A stretch of DNA of 64,000 nt from Blepharisma stoltei (Eukaryota > Ciliophora > Heterotrichea > Heterotrichida > Blepharismidae). The stretch covers positions 437,501-501,500 of the forward strand of contig CAJZBQ010000023.1 of assembly GCA_914767885.1 (NCBI GenBank), given 5' to 3'. Below the pieces are notes generated by a model that was given only the letters and a program-made list of their open reading frames with translations, searched no databases and was not told the origin of the DNA. Shown piece by piece: positions 1 to 10,392 of this stretch. Positions within the stretch are counted from its first letter, which is position 1, and every line of letters starts with the position of its first letter. Made by a program: the position numbers and the translations under genes.

Positions 1-574
1 AGGGGTAATCCCGCGACGACATCGTCCAGGCCGAAAGGGAATGTAGTTAAAATTCTACAAGCAGGCGGTGGGTATTGAGTGGCAACACAACTGAACTCAA
101 AGACGTCGGGGCGAGGTCCTGGGGAGAGTTCTCTTTTCTTCTTAACAAATCGCTGCCCTGGAGGTCTTTGCGACGAGAGAGGGCTATCGGTTTGGAAGAG
201 CAGCACACCCTTTGTGCTGTCCGGTGCACCTCCTTCGGCCCTTGAAAATTTGAGGGAAATCTTATCGCTCGCCTGGCCGTACCCATAACCGCATCAGGTC
301 TCCAAGGTTAGCAGCCTCTAGTACGTAGAACAATGTAGATAAGGGAATTCGGCAAATTAGATCTGTAACTTTGGGAAAAAGATTGGCTCTGAGGGCCAGG
401 TCTTGGGCCTTTTGACCTCTTCATAGCTTCGCAGGAAGGGGCGACCTGACCAGCGTTAGCGACTGTTGAGCCAGGAGTAACCCAGGACAGCGAATGGCTA
501 ACTCAGAACTGGAGCAGCGAGGGGAATCCGACTGTTTAATTAAAACAAAGCATTGTGAAGGCCTCAAAAGGTGT

Positions 575-628
<54 letters not shown>

Positions 629-629
629 T

Positions 630-668
<39 letters not shown>

Positions 669-735
669 TGGGACCAACGTTTTTCTATAAAAATTTACTA
701 ATAAATTTACTATAAAAATGCTTTATTTTTCGTCC

Positions 736-742
<7 letters not shown>
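669..742. mobile_element. 74-bp insertion in LSU rRNA with 7-bp direct repeat
   Basis: The conserved rRNA string GACTCTCTT should run directly into AAGGTAGCC. Here 74 bp intervene, and CTCTCTT is present at both edges (662-668 and 736-742). The insert is AT-rich inside and has short inverted ends, GGGAC near the left and GTCCC near the right. The site is essentially the one used by the Tetrahymena group I intron (L1925) and lies beside the R2 target, but 74 bp is far too short for either. Its size resembles a short IES, yet there is no TA at the boundary. Confidence 0.75.
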
Positions 743-778
<36 letters not shown>

Positions 779-1285
779 TGCATGAATGGATTAACGAGAT
801 TCCTACTGTCCCTATCTACTATCTAGCGAACCCACAGCCAAGGGAACGGGCTTGGCAGAATCAGCGGGGAAAGAAGACCCTGTTGAGTTTGACTCTAGTC
901 TGGCTTTGTGAAATGGCGTAGGAGGTGTAGACAAGTGGGAGCCCTGCGACCTTGAAAAACCACTACTCTTGATGTCATTTTACTTACCTCGTGAGGTAGC
1001 GACCATTCGTGGTTCTAGCTTTGCTTGCTAAGCGAGAGACAGAGCCAGGTAGGGAGTTCGGCTGGGGCGGCACATCTGTTAAACAGTAACACAGGTGTCC
1101 TATGGCAAGCTCAAAGAGAACAGAAATCTCTTGTAGACCAAAAGGGGAAAAGCTTGCTTGATTTTGATTCTCAGTACGAATACAAACCGCGAAAGCGTGG
1201 CCTATCGATCCTTTGCTTTTTAAAAGTCTTAAACCAGAGGTGTCAGAAAAATTACCACAGGGATAACTGGCTTGTGGCAGCCAAG

Positions 1286-1356
1286 GAGGCTCCAATATTT
1301 TTAGAAAATTCTTATAGGAAATTATTATAAAAAATAATAATTTTTTTCCAGCCAAG
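1286..1356. mobile_element. 71-bp insertion in LSU rRNA with 8-bp direct repeat
   Basis: The universal string GGCAGCCAAGCGTTCATAG is split by 71 bp, with CAGCCAAG at both edges (1278-1285 and 1349-1356). The core is AT-rich, and the edges GGCTCC and CCAGCC are roughly inverted. The left end (CTCCAATATTTTT) resembles the left end of the 669-742 insert (GACCAACGTTTTT), so the two may be one family. The insert breaks the peptidyl-transferase region, so it has to be removed at DNA or RNA level if this copy is used. Confidence 0.75.
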
Positions 1357-1383
1357 CGTTCATAGCGACGTTGCTTTTTGATT

Positions 1384-1417
<34 letters not shown>

Positions 1418-1452
1418 GAATTCACCAAGTGTCGGATTGTTCACCCGCTAAT

Positions 1453-1507
<55 letters not shown>

Positions 1508-1874
1508 ATGAACTGATGTCGCTACAGTAATCCAACTCAGTACGAGAGGAACCGTTGGGTCAGATCACTGGTTCATGCGATTTCCTGACAAGGAAGTGTC
1601 GCGATGCTACCATCTGTTTGATTATGGCTGAACGCCTCTAAGTCAGAATCAATGCTGGAACGCGACGTCCGCCAGTCACCTATGGAAACCATAATCCCAC
1701 TCCCAACTGAGATCCTTGTCCAGGCGAAATGCTGAAGACGGCTTCTCAATGCACCAAATAGTGACTGGGACAAATCTTTTGCAGACCACTTACATGGAAC
1801 GAGGGATTGTACGTACGAGAGTAAGCTTGTCTTACGATCTACTGAGATCCAGCCTCCTTCCTTCGATTTGTCAC

Positions 1875-2518
1875 CCCCTGTATATTATTCTCTGCTGGGG
1901 TGTAGGAATTTCCTCTATCGTTTTTATATGATCTAGAATAAAATTTAGATTGTTTTTTCTTATGATAGAACTTGTTCTAATGCAAATATTTTGGCTCCTT
2001 CACACGATGCCTATTTCACAGCGACTATTATTTTAATGCTGAAAATTTATAATCTAAAATTGATTGAAAATCACCTCGAAATTAGCAAATGGACCAAACT
2101 AATTAGTAAAAATAGGTGAAAAATGCAGGTGAAAGAAAATAAGCAACAAAAAATAATCCTTATGAAATATTGTCGTATGAAGACACGAAATATTTTATTT
2201 TTCCTTATAACTACTTCATAACTCTTATTCAATGATAATAAAATTTTTAAATAGGTTTAAAGTACTATACTTATAACTACTTCATAACTCTTATTCAATG
2301 ATAATAAAATTTTTAAATAGGTTTAAAGTACTATATAGAGAAATAATGTTTTAAAATAATTGAAATGTTTAAATCAATAAGAACTATCCGCCAAAATTTT
2401 TCTGCTGACTTCTTTATTATAATTAGCTCTTATTAATAACTAAACTTACATTAAATCACTTTCAAAAACTCTTAATTTTCATTCAAAACCATAATAGCTC
2501 CTCTAAGCATAAATAAAT
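1875..2518. other. Spacer downstream of rDNA
   Basis: AT-rich spacer without a convincing gene. It holds the external transcribed region after the LSU 3' end, a T-rich stretch soon after 1918 that could take part in termination, and the 66-bp tandem duplication annotated separately. The last part is presumably the 5' region of the SR-protein gene. Confidence 0.5.
2205..2335. repeat. Tandem duplication, two copies of about 66 bp
   Basis: 2205-2270 and 2271-2335 are almost identical and adjacent, starting TTATAACTACTTCATAACTC in both copies. The near identity suggests a recent duplication or a functional spacer repeat in the rDNA 3' flank. Confidence 0.9.
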
Positions 2519-3472
2519 ATGCCCAAGAATAACCGTAGACGAATTTACGTTGGCCGTTTAGACCGCCGCACACATGCTCGCGATTTGGAAGATGCTTTTA
2601 GGCGCTACGGTAGAATTCGAGACGTTGAGTTGAAGCGCGACTATGCATTCATTGTAGGTGTAGATCATAGGAGTTTTATGAATCTCGAGATGCTGAAGAT
2701 GCCGTGAGGGATATGGACGGCAGACGATTTGATGGTTCTCGTATTATCGTAGAGTTCGCTGGATCAGGCAGAGGAGACCGAGCACAAGCTAACGATGGTA
2801 CCTGCTTTAATTGCGGACAATCTGGCCATTGGTAATTTATAAGTAGGGCAAATAATTGCAAAGAAGGAGACTGAAAAAGATATGCTCATTTAGCAAAATA
2901 AAATTTTGCTATTATGGGCTGCATAGCACTGGCTAGCTATTGGCTCGGTCTACTCCTGGCATCTCTCAAGAGTAAGGGGATGGAGTTACTTAAATGAGAC
3001 CGGAAATCCGACCCCCACCGACTCGCCCTTATGGGCGAGTGACATCTCTCAAGAGATTTAAGGTTTTTTACTCAAGAAAATTCATTTTAAAAAAATCTAC
3101 TCGGTAGCATATATATAGTTTTGACATTCATTGAGTTAGTTTTTAAAAAAATAATTGGAAACCAAATCTCCCGACTTACATCAGAGAATAGCAAGCCAAT
3201 CGCGTGCTCATACAATAATATCGTTAAATGATAAAAAATTCATTACAGATGGGGATAAATGTTATAGATGTGGGAAAAAAGGACATATGAAAAGAGAGTG
3301 CACTGCTTCAAGATCGAGGTCAAGGGAACGAAATGTAGAGAGAAAAGAAGGAAAGGAAAGAAATAGAGGAGATTCTGAAGAAAACTCAAGACAGAGTAGA
3401 GAAAGAGAAAATGCTGAAGAAAAATTAGAGGAAGGTAGTGAGTCGCCAGCAATGGAGGAATATGGGACTTAA
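2519..3472 (+). CDS. RRM plus double CCHC zinc-knuckle SR protein (RSZ-type splicing factor)
   Basis: The start ATG gives [15 protein letters not shown], an RNP2-like strand of an N-terminal RRM. A 17-nt intron (2654-2670) is needed to join YAFI to [12 protein letters not shown], the RNP1 and following helix. A second, 15-nt intron (2832-2846) lies in the first zinc knuckle [10 protein letters not shown]. The second knuckle [14 protein letters not shown] starts near 3261, and an RS/RE-rich tail ends at TAA 3470-3472. The order RRM, two knuckles, RS tail matches the plant RSZ32/33 type, where GDWK is followed at once by the second knuckle. Here about 320 bp intervene (2890-3224). Removing them in frame gives about 199 codons. 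One TGA in the GDW motif reads as Trp. Expected role: splice-site selection in the nucleus. Confidence 0.85.
2654..2670 (+). other. Intron, 17 nt
   Basis: GT at 2654 and AG at 2670. Removal joins YAFI to [12 protein letters not shown], the expected RRM sequence. It is slightly longer than the 15 to 16 nt seen elsewhere in the window. Confidence 0.75.
2832..2846 (+). other. Intron, 15 nt
   Basis: GTAATTTATAAGTAG. Splicing restores the zinc knuckle ending GHWANNC and the following EGDW. Confidence 0.85.
2890..3224. mobile_element. Insertion between the two zinc knuckles of the SR gene
   Basis: The block is GC-richer than its flanks in its first half, contains ATCTCTCAAGAG twice, and begins shortly before an ATGG like the retroposons elsewhere in the window. 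Two removals keep frame. Using the direct repeat TGCTCAT (2883-2889 and 3205-3211) removes 322 bp. Using TA at 2891-2892 and 3225-3226 removes 334 bp. The first resembles a target-site duplication, the second an IES. I cannot decide between them. Confidence 0.6.
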
Positions 3473-3698
3473 TAAAATTAGTAATAGAGAATTATTAGTA
3501 AATATTATTATTTTAGCTAATTTTAATTTAATATACTCTAAGTCTCTTTTCAGCCTCGATTCTCTATGGATACTCAGAGAGCTAATTTATTTATCTCTTT
3601 AAGTGCAATTCAACGGTTTCTGCATATTTTCCCACTTCTTAGAGATGATATTTTAACTTTCCGATTCCTGAAAGTCATCAAATAACGATTTTAGTATA

Positions 3699-5722
3699 TT
3701 AATTAATATCTTCATATAAATTTAGATGATGCTCAAAATAATATCGAGAGTCCGGCATCAATGACGTTCCTGGAATTAAAGGAGATTCCCTGATCGTGAA
3801 ATCTTCAGCTTGTCCATGAAGCGCAACAGTGAATCTTAAATCTTTGAATCTTAATTTAGCTCTTATTTGCTGATAGCAGCTATCAAACGTTTTTTCAATC
3901 GCCATGATTGATTGTAGCATGTTTATTTTTGGGAATGTTCTGATTTCACTTTTTCTTATGCTTCTCTGTATATCATCATCAGTGGGATTTGATAATATAT
4001 TTAAATAGTCTTTTATTGATGGCACAGGCCAAATTGTTACATGCCCTCTATACTCCTGTGTAAAAATCCCTAAAAATGAAGTCAAAAAATCAAGTAAACC
4101 TACTAAGCTTATCTGCTTAACTCTGTGTCGAAATTCCATAACTATCAGTTTCTTCAAGAGCCTATAAACCTTAAAATTAAAAGAATCTCCCCAGCTCCCT
4201 CCCCCATCATCAGCAGTCAATAGCGGAATAATCCAAGGATTAGTTTGCGAAACAATAAATGCATTTACGTTAAACAATTCTGCAAGTCTCAGCATTGGTA
4301 AATCAGCCTTAATTGAGCCATCAATAAATTTCATCCCAGATGAGCGGAATGGGACGATGTTTCCTTTATGGTCTTTGCATTTAAGCTCGACTGCTTCAAA
4401 AATATAAGGAATCGCGCAAGAAGCTAAAGCTGCGCTTCATACTAATACATGTGGCGCTGTCAGATAGTTTAAAAGTCTATAGTCACTATGATTATTTCAC
4501 TCGCAAACAGTGATATTCAGAACAATTCCTGTCATTTCGTAAGCTTCTTCAAAGGTCAAGTCTCCTATATTTCCTCTTAAAAAGACTTCTAATGTTTTTA
4601 TATCCATCATATGTTTATCTTTCCAAAGCCTGGCGATTTTTCGTTTCCATGAGCCTTTTAAGAGTCCTGAAAATGGTCCATATTTTATTTTGTCCCTTTT
4701 AAACCATTCAGGGATCTGTTCCCATTTAGTTGTCCCTATAAATGCAGCCACCAATGATCCAGCTGAGGTTCCAGCAATGACTTTTGGCAACAAATCTTGT
4801 TCATAAAGTGTTTTTACAACACCTAAATGATACATTCCAAGGCCTCCGCCGCCGCTCATAAGTAAAGCCGTTTTTCCAAAGGCATATCTTGAGTCAGAAA
4901 AAAAAGTTAATTTAGATTTCAATGGAAATTGTGGAGAGTTCAAAATGAATTTGAGGGAATTACACACTTCAGCTTGGTACTCCATAACTAAATATTTGGT
5001 ATCTACAAGGCATTTTTGATAAAGTTGGGGGTTTAAGCTTCCACCTAAGCCTCGATATAGTCCTGATCGTAAATGATGGACTAAAGCTTGGATGTCATTT
5101 TTCTCACGCAAGCTTCGGATTAGCATTAGACGTCTTCTTAAGAGTCTGTAGTCATAAAGCGGGCTTTGTTCCCTCTTTTTTCAAGCTTCTTTACCTTCGA
5201 TATAATCAATTTTTTCAGCAATATTTCTCCATTCCTTTCATGTTTTAGCCTTTTCTAGTTTTTTTCTGAAGACTATAATCTCTCCTGCATCTCAGATTAA
5301 GCTAACTCCTCCGTGAGCGATAAAAATCATCCTTCGTGAGCAAGCAAAAGATTTTTTTAATATAAAAATTTTTTATGAAAAAAATATTTAATATATAAGT
5401 GATAATTATTATAATGAATTCTCTAGCTAATTCTGTTGAATTTGAATCAGCTTGAAAATTTATAAATTAAACTAAATTTTGCTTTTAGTTGGTAATTGGA
5501 TTTTGAAAAAAAATGATAAATAAATTTTATAAAAATAAATTAAGCTCTCGTGGGCGAATAAAGTTTTTGTTCGCTCACAGAGGGAAGAATAAGCAAGCTA
5601 GAATACATTTTCCCTGTAATTTCAGCTGCTACTTCATAGAGATCAAAAATTTCTTCGATTGCATTTTTAGGGAAACCTGTACTTCAAATACCGCTGTATT
5701 TGTATACTCCTTCCTCTCACAT
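3699..5722 (-). CDS. Patatin-like phospholipase / triacylglycerol lipase (SDP1/Tgl3-5 type)
   Basis: After removing the IES 5303-5589 the gene reads as 578 residues from ATG 5722. The start MWEEGVYKYSG is on the far side of the IES. A domain of unknown function typical of the SDP1/Tgl3-5 lipases (DYRLLRRRLMLIR) precedes the patatin core: the oxyanion motif SGGGGLGMYHLG, the nucleophile elbow GTSAGS, and the catalytic DGS near MKFIDGSIKADLP. Several Trp codons are TGA, for example in CEWNNHSDYR and VLVWSAALAS, so a standard-code reading breaks the gene. Known family members hydrolyse triacylglycerol or phospholipid at lipid droplets; that role is inferred here. Confidence 0.88.
5303..5589. mobile_element. 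TA-bounded IES, MITE family A (287 bp)
   Basis: TA at 5303-5304 and 5590-5591. The left end TAACTCCTCCGTGAGCG and the right end CGCTCACAGAGGGAAG are inverted repeats. Excision joins two parts of the patatin-like gene in frame (KMYSSLLSLIWDAGE). A second internal CGTGAGC/GCTCACAG pair gives the nested ends seen in other family A copies. Confidence 0.9.
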
Positions 5723-6583
5723 TAGAGCAAAAAACCTGTTCCAATTTGAGGGGTTAATTCTTGTTATGAAATTTTAGATTTAAAAAATATAAAATCAAAT
5801 TTAAAGTGCTAACTTTGTTAAATTGCATTCTGTTTGAATTCCTTCATTAACAATAGGGTTGGTGTTGGTGACCTTAAAATGGGTATCAAGCTCTTTACAT
5901 AGACATTATTATTTTTACTTATAAAAATCCATTTGGTTTTGAATTTAAAATGTGTTTATTTACCAAATAGTAGAAGCATTGTTTCAATTTAAAAGGGGAG
6001 TCATTATCATAAAAAGATTCCATAAATAGCTTATCAGAAATGGATTAACATAAAACATTCATATAAAATTAGCCTTCTCAGATAATTAATTTATTTAAGA
6101 TATTATGCATAAGGTTTGTGTTCATCTTATTACTGATTTTAAATGATCGGGCTGCTTATCCAGCTTATTTTGCTATAAACAGGAAACCTACTGAAGAGAT
6201 ATATCAGAAAATGAAAATATCCACCATCTTTAATGAAGTTTGAAATTGCCCACTTCTTTTATAGGAAGTTTATTTAATAATAATTTTATTGATTATTTGA
6301 ATTAAATTGAATATGCTTTGCAAGAAATATTATAATATCGTTATTAAATAATGAGAGCTTTCATCATATACATTTTTCTTAAATTTTATCTAATTTTTAC
6401 TTATTCTTTGCTAAGCCTATATGCTTTTATTATTGTATTTAATTCTTAAGATTCATAAATATCTATCAAAAATTTAGTTTTTTAGGAACAGAAACTTATG
6501 TCTTTTAACCTATGCAGGCATAACCCAGTTTTTGGTAAAACTTATAGAATTAATACAAAAATAACTCTTTTAATGATATTTAG
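5723..6583. other. Intergenic, with a degraded family B MITE at about 5727-5998
   Basis: The stretch starts with GTTCCAATTTGAGGGGTTAA and has TTTCAATTTAAAAGGGGAG near 5975-5995, which match the inner and outer ends of family B elements. The left outer end is not clear, so it is probably a decayed copy. The remaining 600 bp is AT-rich and I see no gene in it. Confidence 0.5.
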
Positions 6584-8986
6584 TTAAGTATCTAGCTCTT
6601 CCATATTGAACTGAAAACTACCAAACTGCTCATTCCAATCCATATACATTAAAATGGCGACGGCGAACCAGCCCTTTTTCTCAACACCCGCAGCCGTGGA
6701 AGGGAAATAGGCGCTCGGGTTTATGTCCGGCCAGGTTTTTCCTTGGTACAGTAGAGCGCAGCGTCGGACTAGGCCGAACGCAGCTCATTCTGACACCAAG
6801 GTTTTTTCCTCAGAGGAAATGGTTTCCAAGGTTGGAAAGGGGAAGCTCAACGGCATCAGGAATGTACCTCCTAATCAATCGGGCAACTCCCTAGCGTGAA
6901 ACCGGGCGTTGCGTCCCAGGCTTTTGATTTTCATTTTGGCCGACAGTGCTACCAGAAAATTTGTTTTTTCAAATTTTCGGGAATGGGCAACCTCTGTTGA
7001 CGTACTGTAACTCATCTAACTATGGGTAGCGAGTGCAGATCCTAGTCCGGTAGGAGCAACACTTTGAAGGTCGTGGTCGATTGGTGGTGAGCAACCGAGT
7101 GAAGCGTGAATGGTGAAGGTAGAGCAGGGGAAACCCTAGCTATTAGGACGGGCCTCTCTATAATATTAGTTAATGTTAATGTTAATGTTGATTCCAATCC
7201 AGCAAAAATGTGATATCTTTTTGTGAAACAGATGGCTTTACTATAGTTAATGCAAACTCAAAGTCGTGAAGACTAACAGGAGGAATAATTGTTGCATCAA
7301 TATTCATTATATCAGTAAGGGAACGTAAAGGATTCATTGAAGCTTCTGTGCAGAGATTTTTCAAATCAGAGCCAGAGTAGCCTTTTGATCTCTCTACAAC
7401 GACATTGATATCAGATTCTGATAGAGAGTTAGAAATTGATTGCATTAAATTCACAATTAGCTGCTTTCTTCCTTCAGAATTAGGAAGGGGAATGTACATC
7501 CTTTTTGCAAGTCTTCTCCTCACAGCTTCATCTAAATCATTCGGTCTATTTGTGGCGCCAATCAGAAGAATTCTATCATCAGGGTTGGTTGCAGCACCAT
7601 CAATTTGTACTAAAAACTCAGTCTTAATTTTCCTGCTGCCTTCTTGCTCAGAGTCATTCCTTGCACTTAGCAAAGAATCAATTTCATCAATAAAAATCAC
7701 AGTAGGTTGATATTTAACTGCTAATGAAAATAACACTTTTACCAGCTTTTCTCCTTCTCCTACCCATTTAGATGTAATTGAGCTTGCTGAAATGCTGAAG
7801 AAGGTCGCATTTGCTTCGCTTGCAATAGCTTTCCCTATCATAGTTTTCCCTGTCCCAGGAGGCCCAAATAATAAAAGCCCTTTTGGAGGTGCTCTTAGCC
7901 CTTTGAAGAGATCAGGCCTTTGTAGAGGTCAAACAATGGCTTCATGAACTGCTTTTTTAGCGAATTGTAAGCCAGCAATATCGTTTCATTTTACTCCTGG
8001 ATCCCTTGAAATAATTTCACTTTCAATAATTTCTATAAGCTTATCTTCAATACCTGTAAGTTTATTTGACTCTTCTTGAGGCTTTGCTTGATTATTATTG
8101 CTATTATTGCCTGTTTTTAAAGGGCATGCAAAAGGTTTTACTAGTCCAGTTGATCGAAATCGCTGCTGAGGCTCTGGCTGCTCTGGAGAATTAGAAAATT
8201 TAGGGTGGGCTTGTTGATTTGAAAATTGATTGGTTTTATAAAAATCTTTTGCAGTCATAAAGCCAGGCTTTTCTTCATCTTCTTCAGGATCAGCTTCTTT
8301 TTTTCTTTTATATCTATATCCAATTGGATTTCAGTTACAGTCTATTTTAGTTTTCGTGGGCTGCTGTGCTAGAGGTTTTTGATTACTCCTTTGTTCTTGC
8401 TTCACTAATAGTTCTTGTCTTGGCTTTAGTGCATTATTTATAATCATATTTTGTGCATTTTTAATATTTTCTTTAGGTGGTTCTTGAATTTTTACTAACC
8501 CCCTACTCATATAAATTTTATTGTAAATCTTATCGAAATTTAACAAAATCTTAATTCGGAAATTAGAAGCATATATTAATAATTTGTAAAATTTATTTTT
8601 AAATAAAATTCAAGCTGTTGAAATTAAAAAGAATTAGTTAGATGTTTCATTATACTAATTATCACTTTATACAAAATAGTGTTTCGTAAAAATATATTTT
8701 TTGACCGCTCACAGAGGACAGGTTTTTATCAAAAAAAATGATTTTTCAATGCTTTGTTCGCTAGCAAAGAGAGGAGTGTGCTTTTTAAAAACATAGGATT
8801 TTGGAAAGGCGGTACTGAGAATTTCTTTTCAGATTTATTTGCACTTATAAGAGGCCTTAGTGCTGAAAAATCAATATACGATATATCTGGAGCATATTTA
8901 TCTGAAAGGCAAAGCTTTTGATAAGCTCCGGAAAGAGTACTTTGATCAATATTACAAATTCGTTTGAGCAAGCTATCATTTTCCAT
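6584..8986 (-). CDS. AAA ATPase of the katanin/spastin/fidgetin (meiotic) clade
   Basis: The start at 8986 gives [15 protein letters not shown] and a low-complexity linker. The AAA module follows: WNDIAGL, the P-loop GPPGTGKT, Walker [10 protein letters not shown], sensor 1 GATNRP, and the arginine-finger run VRRRLAKR. The C-terminus WNEQFGSF is typical of the microtubule-severing clade. Two insertions interrupt it: IES 8496-8776 and a retroposon at 6643-7190. With both removed the gene is 520 codons plus TAA at 6584-6586. Without removal, the protein ends in element-derived WNQH. TGA codes Trp at least twice (VKWNDIAG, IVWPLQRP). Microtubule severing is the likely role. Fidgetin-like is my best guess within the clade. 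Confidence 0.88.
6643..7190 (+). mobile_element. Retroposon-like element (E1), 548 bp, in the last exon of the AAA gene
   Basis: An 11-bp duplication, ATTCCAATCCA, flanks it (6632-6642 and 7191-7201). The element is much GC-richer than the neighbourhood, starts with an A/T stretch then ATGGCG, and ends in TTAATG repeats just before the right duplication. It shares a core around 6877-6920 (GGGCAACTCCCTAGCGTGAA) with the elements at 28.7 kb and 31.4 kb. A hairpin of the form AGAAAA-T run-TTTTC lies near 6955-6985. No protein is evident. Removing element plus one duplication restores the natural C-terminus of the ATPase. Confidence 0.85.
8496..8776. mobile_element. Family A IES with non-TA right boundary (281 bp)
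   Basis: The left edge TAACCCCCTACTC and the right edge GAGAGGAG are family A-like, but the right boundary is followed by TGTG instead of TA. Only resolution on a shared T keeps frame and gives FLKSTVKIQEPP. A paralogous fragment at 11352-11612 naturally lacks this insertion and reads FLKSSVKIQEPP, so it serves as an empty-site control. A strict TA-TA excision would create a stop. Confidence 0.85.
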
Positions 8987-9224
8987 TTTGGTAAATTTTA
9001 CTTATTATGCTTTTTATTAAAATTATAAAAATATCTGATAACTGCGGAAAGAAATGATTTTCTCATTATAATATGCTTTAGTCTCTTATAATATTGTCAC
9101 GATTCTCCTTATTTGATCTCGCCAATGAGAGTAATGACAATATAGCTGTTAACACTATTAAGGTTTCCTAGCATTTTTATTATATTTTAGTGAAACTAAA
9201 CGGAGAACTAATTATTAATAAATC

Positions 9225-10308
9225 ATGAAAAGATCGAAAATAGGCAAAAAACAAGACTTAGAAAGGGACAAATTTTGCTATATCTGTGAAGATATATCAA
9301 TTAGAGCAAACTCTGTGATAGAATGCTCAATCTGTGAGCTTGCAATTTGCAAAAAACATGCACGAAGAAATGATGAAAATTCATGGATTTGCGTAAACTG
9401 TGTAAGAGAAGAAATTAAAGCCAGTTTATTGAATGGAGAATTAGGAAATAATTTAACGCAATTAAGAAGTGATATCAAAGTATATCAAGATGAAAAAACT
9501 AGGAGAAGGGAAGAAATTGCTAAACATAAATCAACTATATTAAGATTGGAATCACAACTTAAAACTAATGAAAGCAAGTACGTGCAGAAGATAAAAGCAA
9601 TAGAAGAAAAAATAGAAAAAGAAGAAAACCGAACATATCTGGTCGAAAGCACCATTGAAAATTTAAAAGAAGTTATAATAAGTTCAGAAAACTCAGAAAA
9701 AGTTATCAGAGATCGGCTGAATTCTATAGAAGCTGAGATTAAACATATTGAACAAAACCGCGACAACCATATAAAAGACATAGAAAAACTTGATACAGAA
9801 AGTTGTGAGCTTGGGAATAAAAACCAAAATATGATTCCCTATAAAAAGTTAAGGACTATCACATGCAGAAACTGCCATAATGAAATTAAAAAGAAGTTTA
9901 AAGATCAAATACTTGTGCTGCTAACCTTGCTTTTATTGGGACAAGATATAGGTAAAATTTTGTTTTTAAAATAGGAAAATTATATATGGGAATACTAGTT
10001 TTTAACAAAATTAGTTTTGGTCTAATTTAATATAAAAGGCGAAGCAGAATATTATTTAAACAGTTTTCTACTGAATTGATTAAAGTTTTTGATTAATTGA
10101 ATTTAGATTTTTAATTTTTAAAAAAGTTAGCCCCCTTTAAAATGGAAAAAGCTTTTTATTCCAATTTAAAGGGGAAGTAAGGCACATTGCTCGAGAAAGT
10201 CTAATTGAAAGTGTCATGAATACAAGAGAAGCAATAGAGTCAAGAGATAAAAATGATCCGATATTAGCTGAAGAAAAAAAGGCATGCCCGAAATGTTTAT
10301 TGATGTAA
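9225..10308 (+). CDS. Zinc-binding coiled-coil protein with C-terminal CxxC pairs
   Basis: 275 residues after removal of the IES 9922-10177. The N-terminal part carries a cross-brace-like set of Cys and His (CYIC, CSIC, CKKHA, CVNC; residues 19-66), similar in spacing to PHD/FYVE-like fingers. A long Lys/Glu-rich coiled coil covers about residues 75-200. The C-terminus has CRNC before the IES and CPKC after it, so the IES separates the two halves of a likely second zinc site. The standard reading ends instead in MITE-derived hydrophobic sequence. I do not recognise the family. Confidence 0.75.
9922..10177. mobile_element. TA-bounded IES, degraded family B (256 bp)
   Basis: The left end TAACCTTGCTTTTATTGGG aligns with the family B end TAACTCCCC..TTTAAATTGG. 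The right end is CAATTTAAAGGGGAAG then TA. Excision gives LVLLRHIARESLIE in frame and reaches the CPKC motif and TAA at 10306-10308. Confidence 0.85.
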
Positions 10309-10392
10309 AATTGCTTCCCTATCCTTAAATTTTGGGTTATTAATATTAATGATTATAAATAGCTATCATCTATATTTCTTATACAAACTAAT

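Larger units (their letters stand above)
1..1874 (+). rRNA. Large-subunit (28S-type) rRNA gene, 3' part
   Basis: The sequence matches conserved blocks of the eukaryotic LSU rRNA in order: the region before the GACTCTCTTAAGG site, the AAGGTAGCCAAATGCC block, the GGGATAACTGGCTTGTGG peptidyl-transferase block, the sarcin-ricin loop area with CAGTACGAGAGGAACCG, and the 3' terminal helices ending near 1874. The 5' part lies outside the window. Two insertions with short direct repeats (669-742 and 1286-1356) interrupt otherwise normal, highly conserved rRNA; without them the gene looks intact. The 3' end is estimated from conservation only. The gene is followed by protein genes rather than another rDNA unit, which fits a chromosomal, germline copy. 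Confidence 0.95.

Noticed and set aside
669-742. Group I intron or R2 retrotransposon at the L1925 region
   Set aside because: 74 bp cannot hold a group I core, and there is no R2 sequence; only the position agrees.
984-1355. Open frames on both strands within 1-1931
   Set aside because: They overlap conserved LSU rRNA and its insertions and have no protein-like conservation.
8331-8546. Separate short gene starting at 8546
   Set aside because: Its first residues come from the IES 8496-8776. It is the middle of the AAA ATPase gene.
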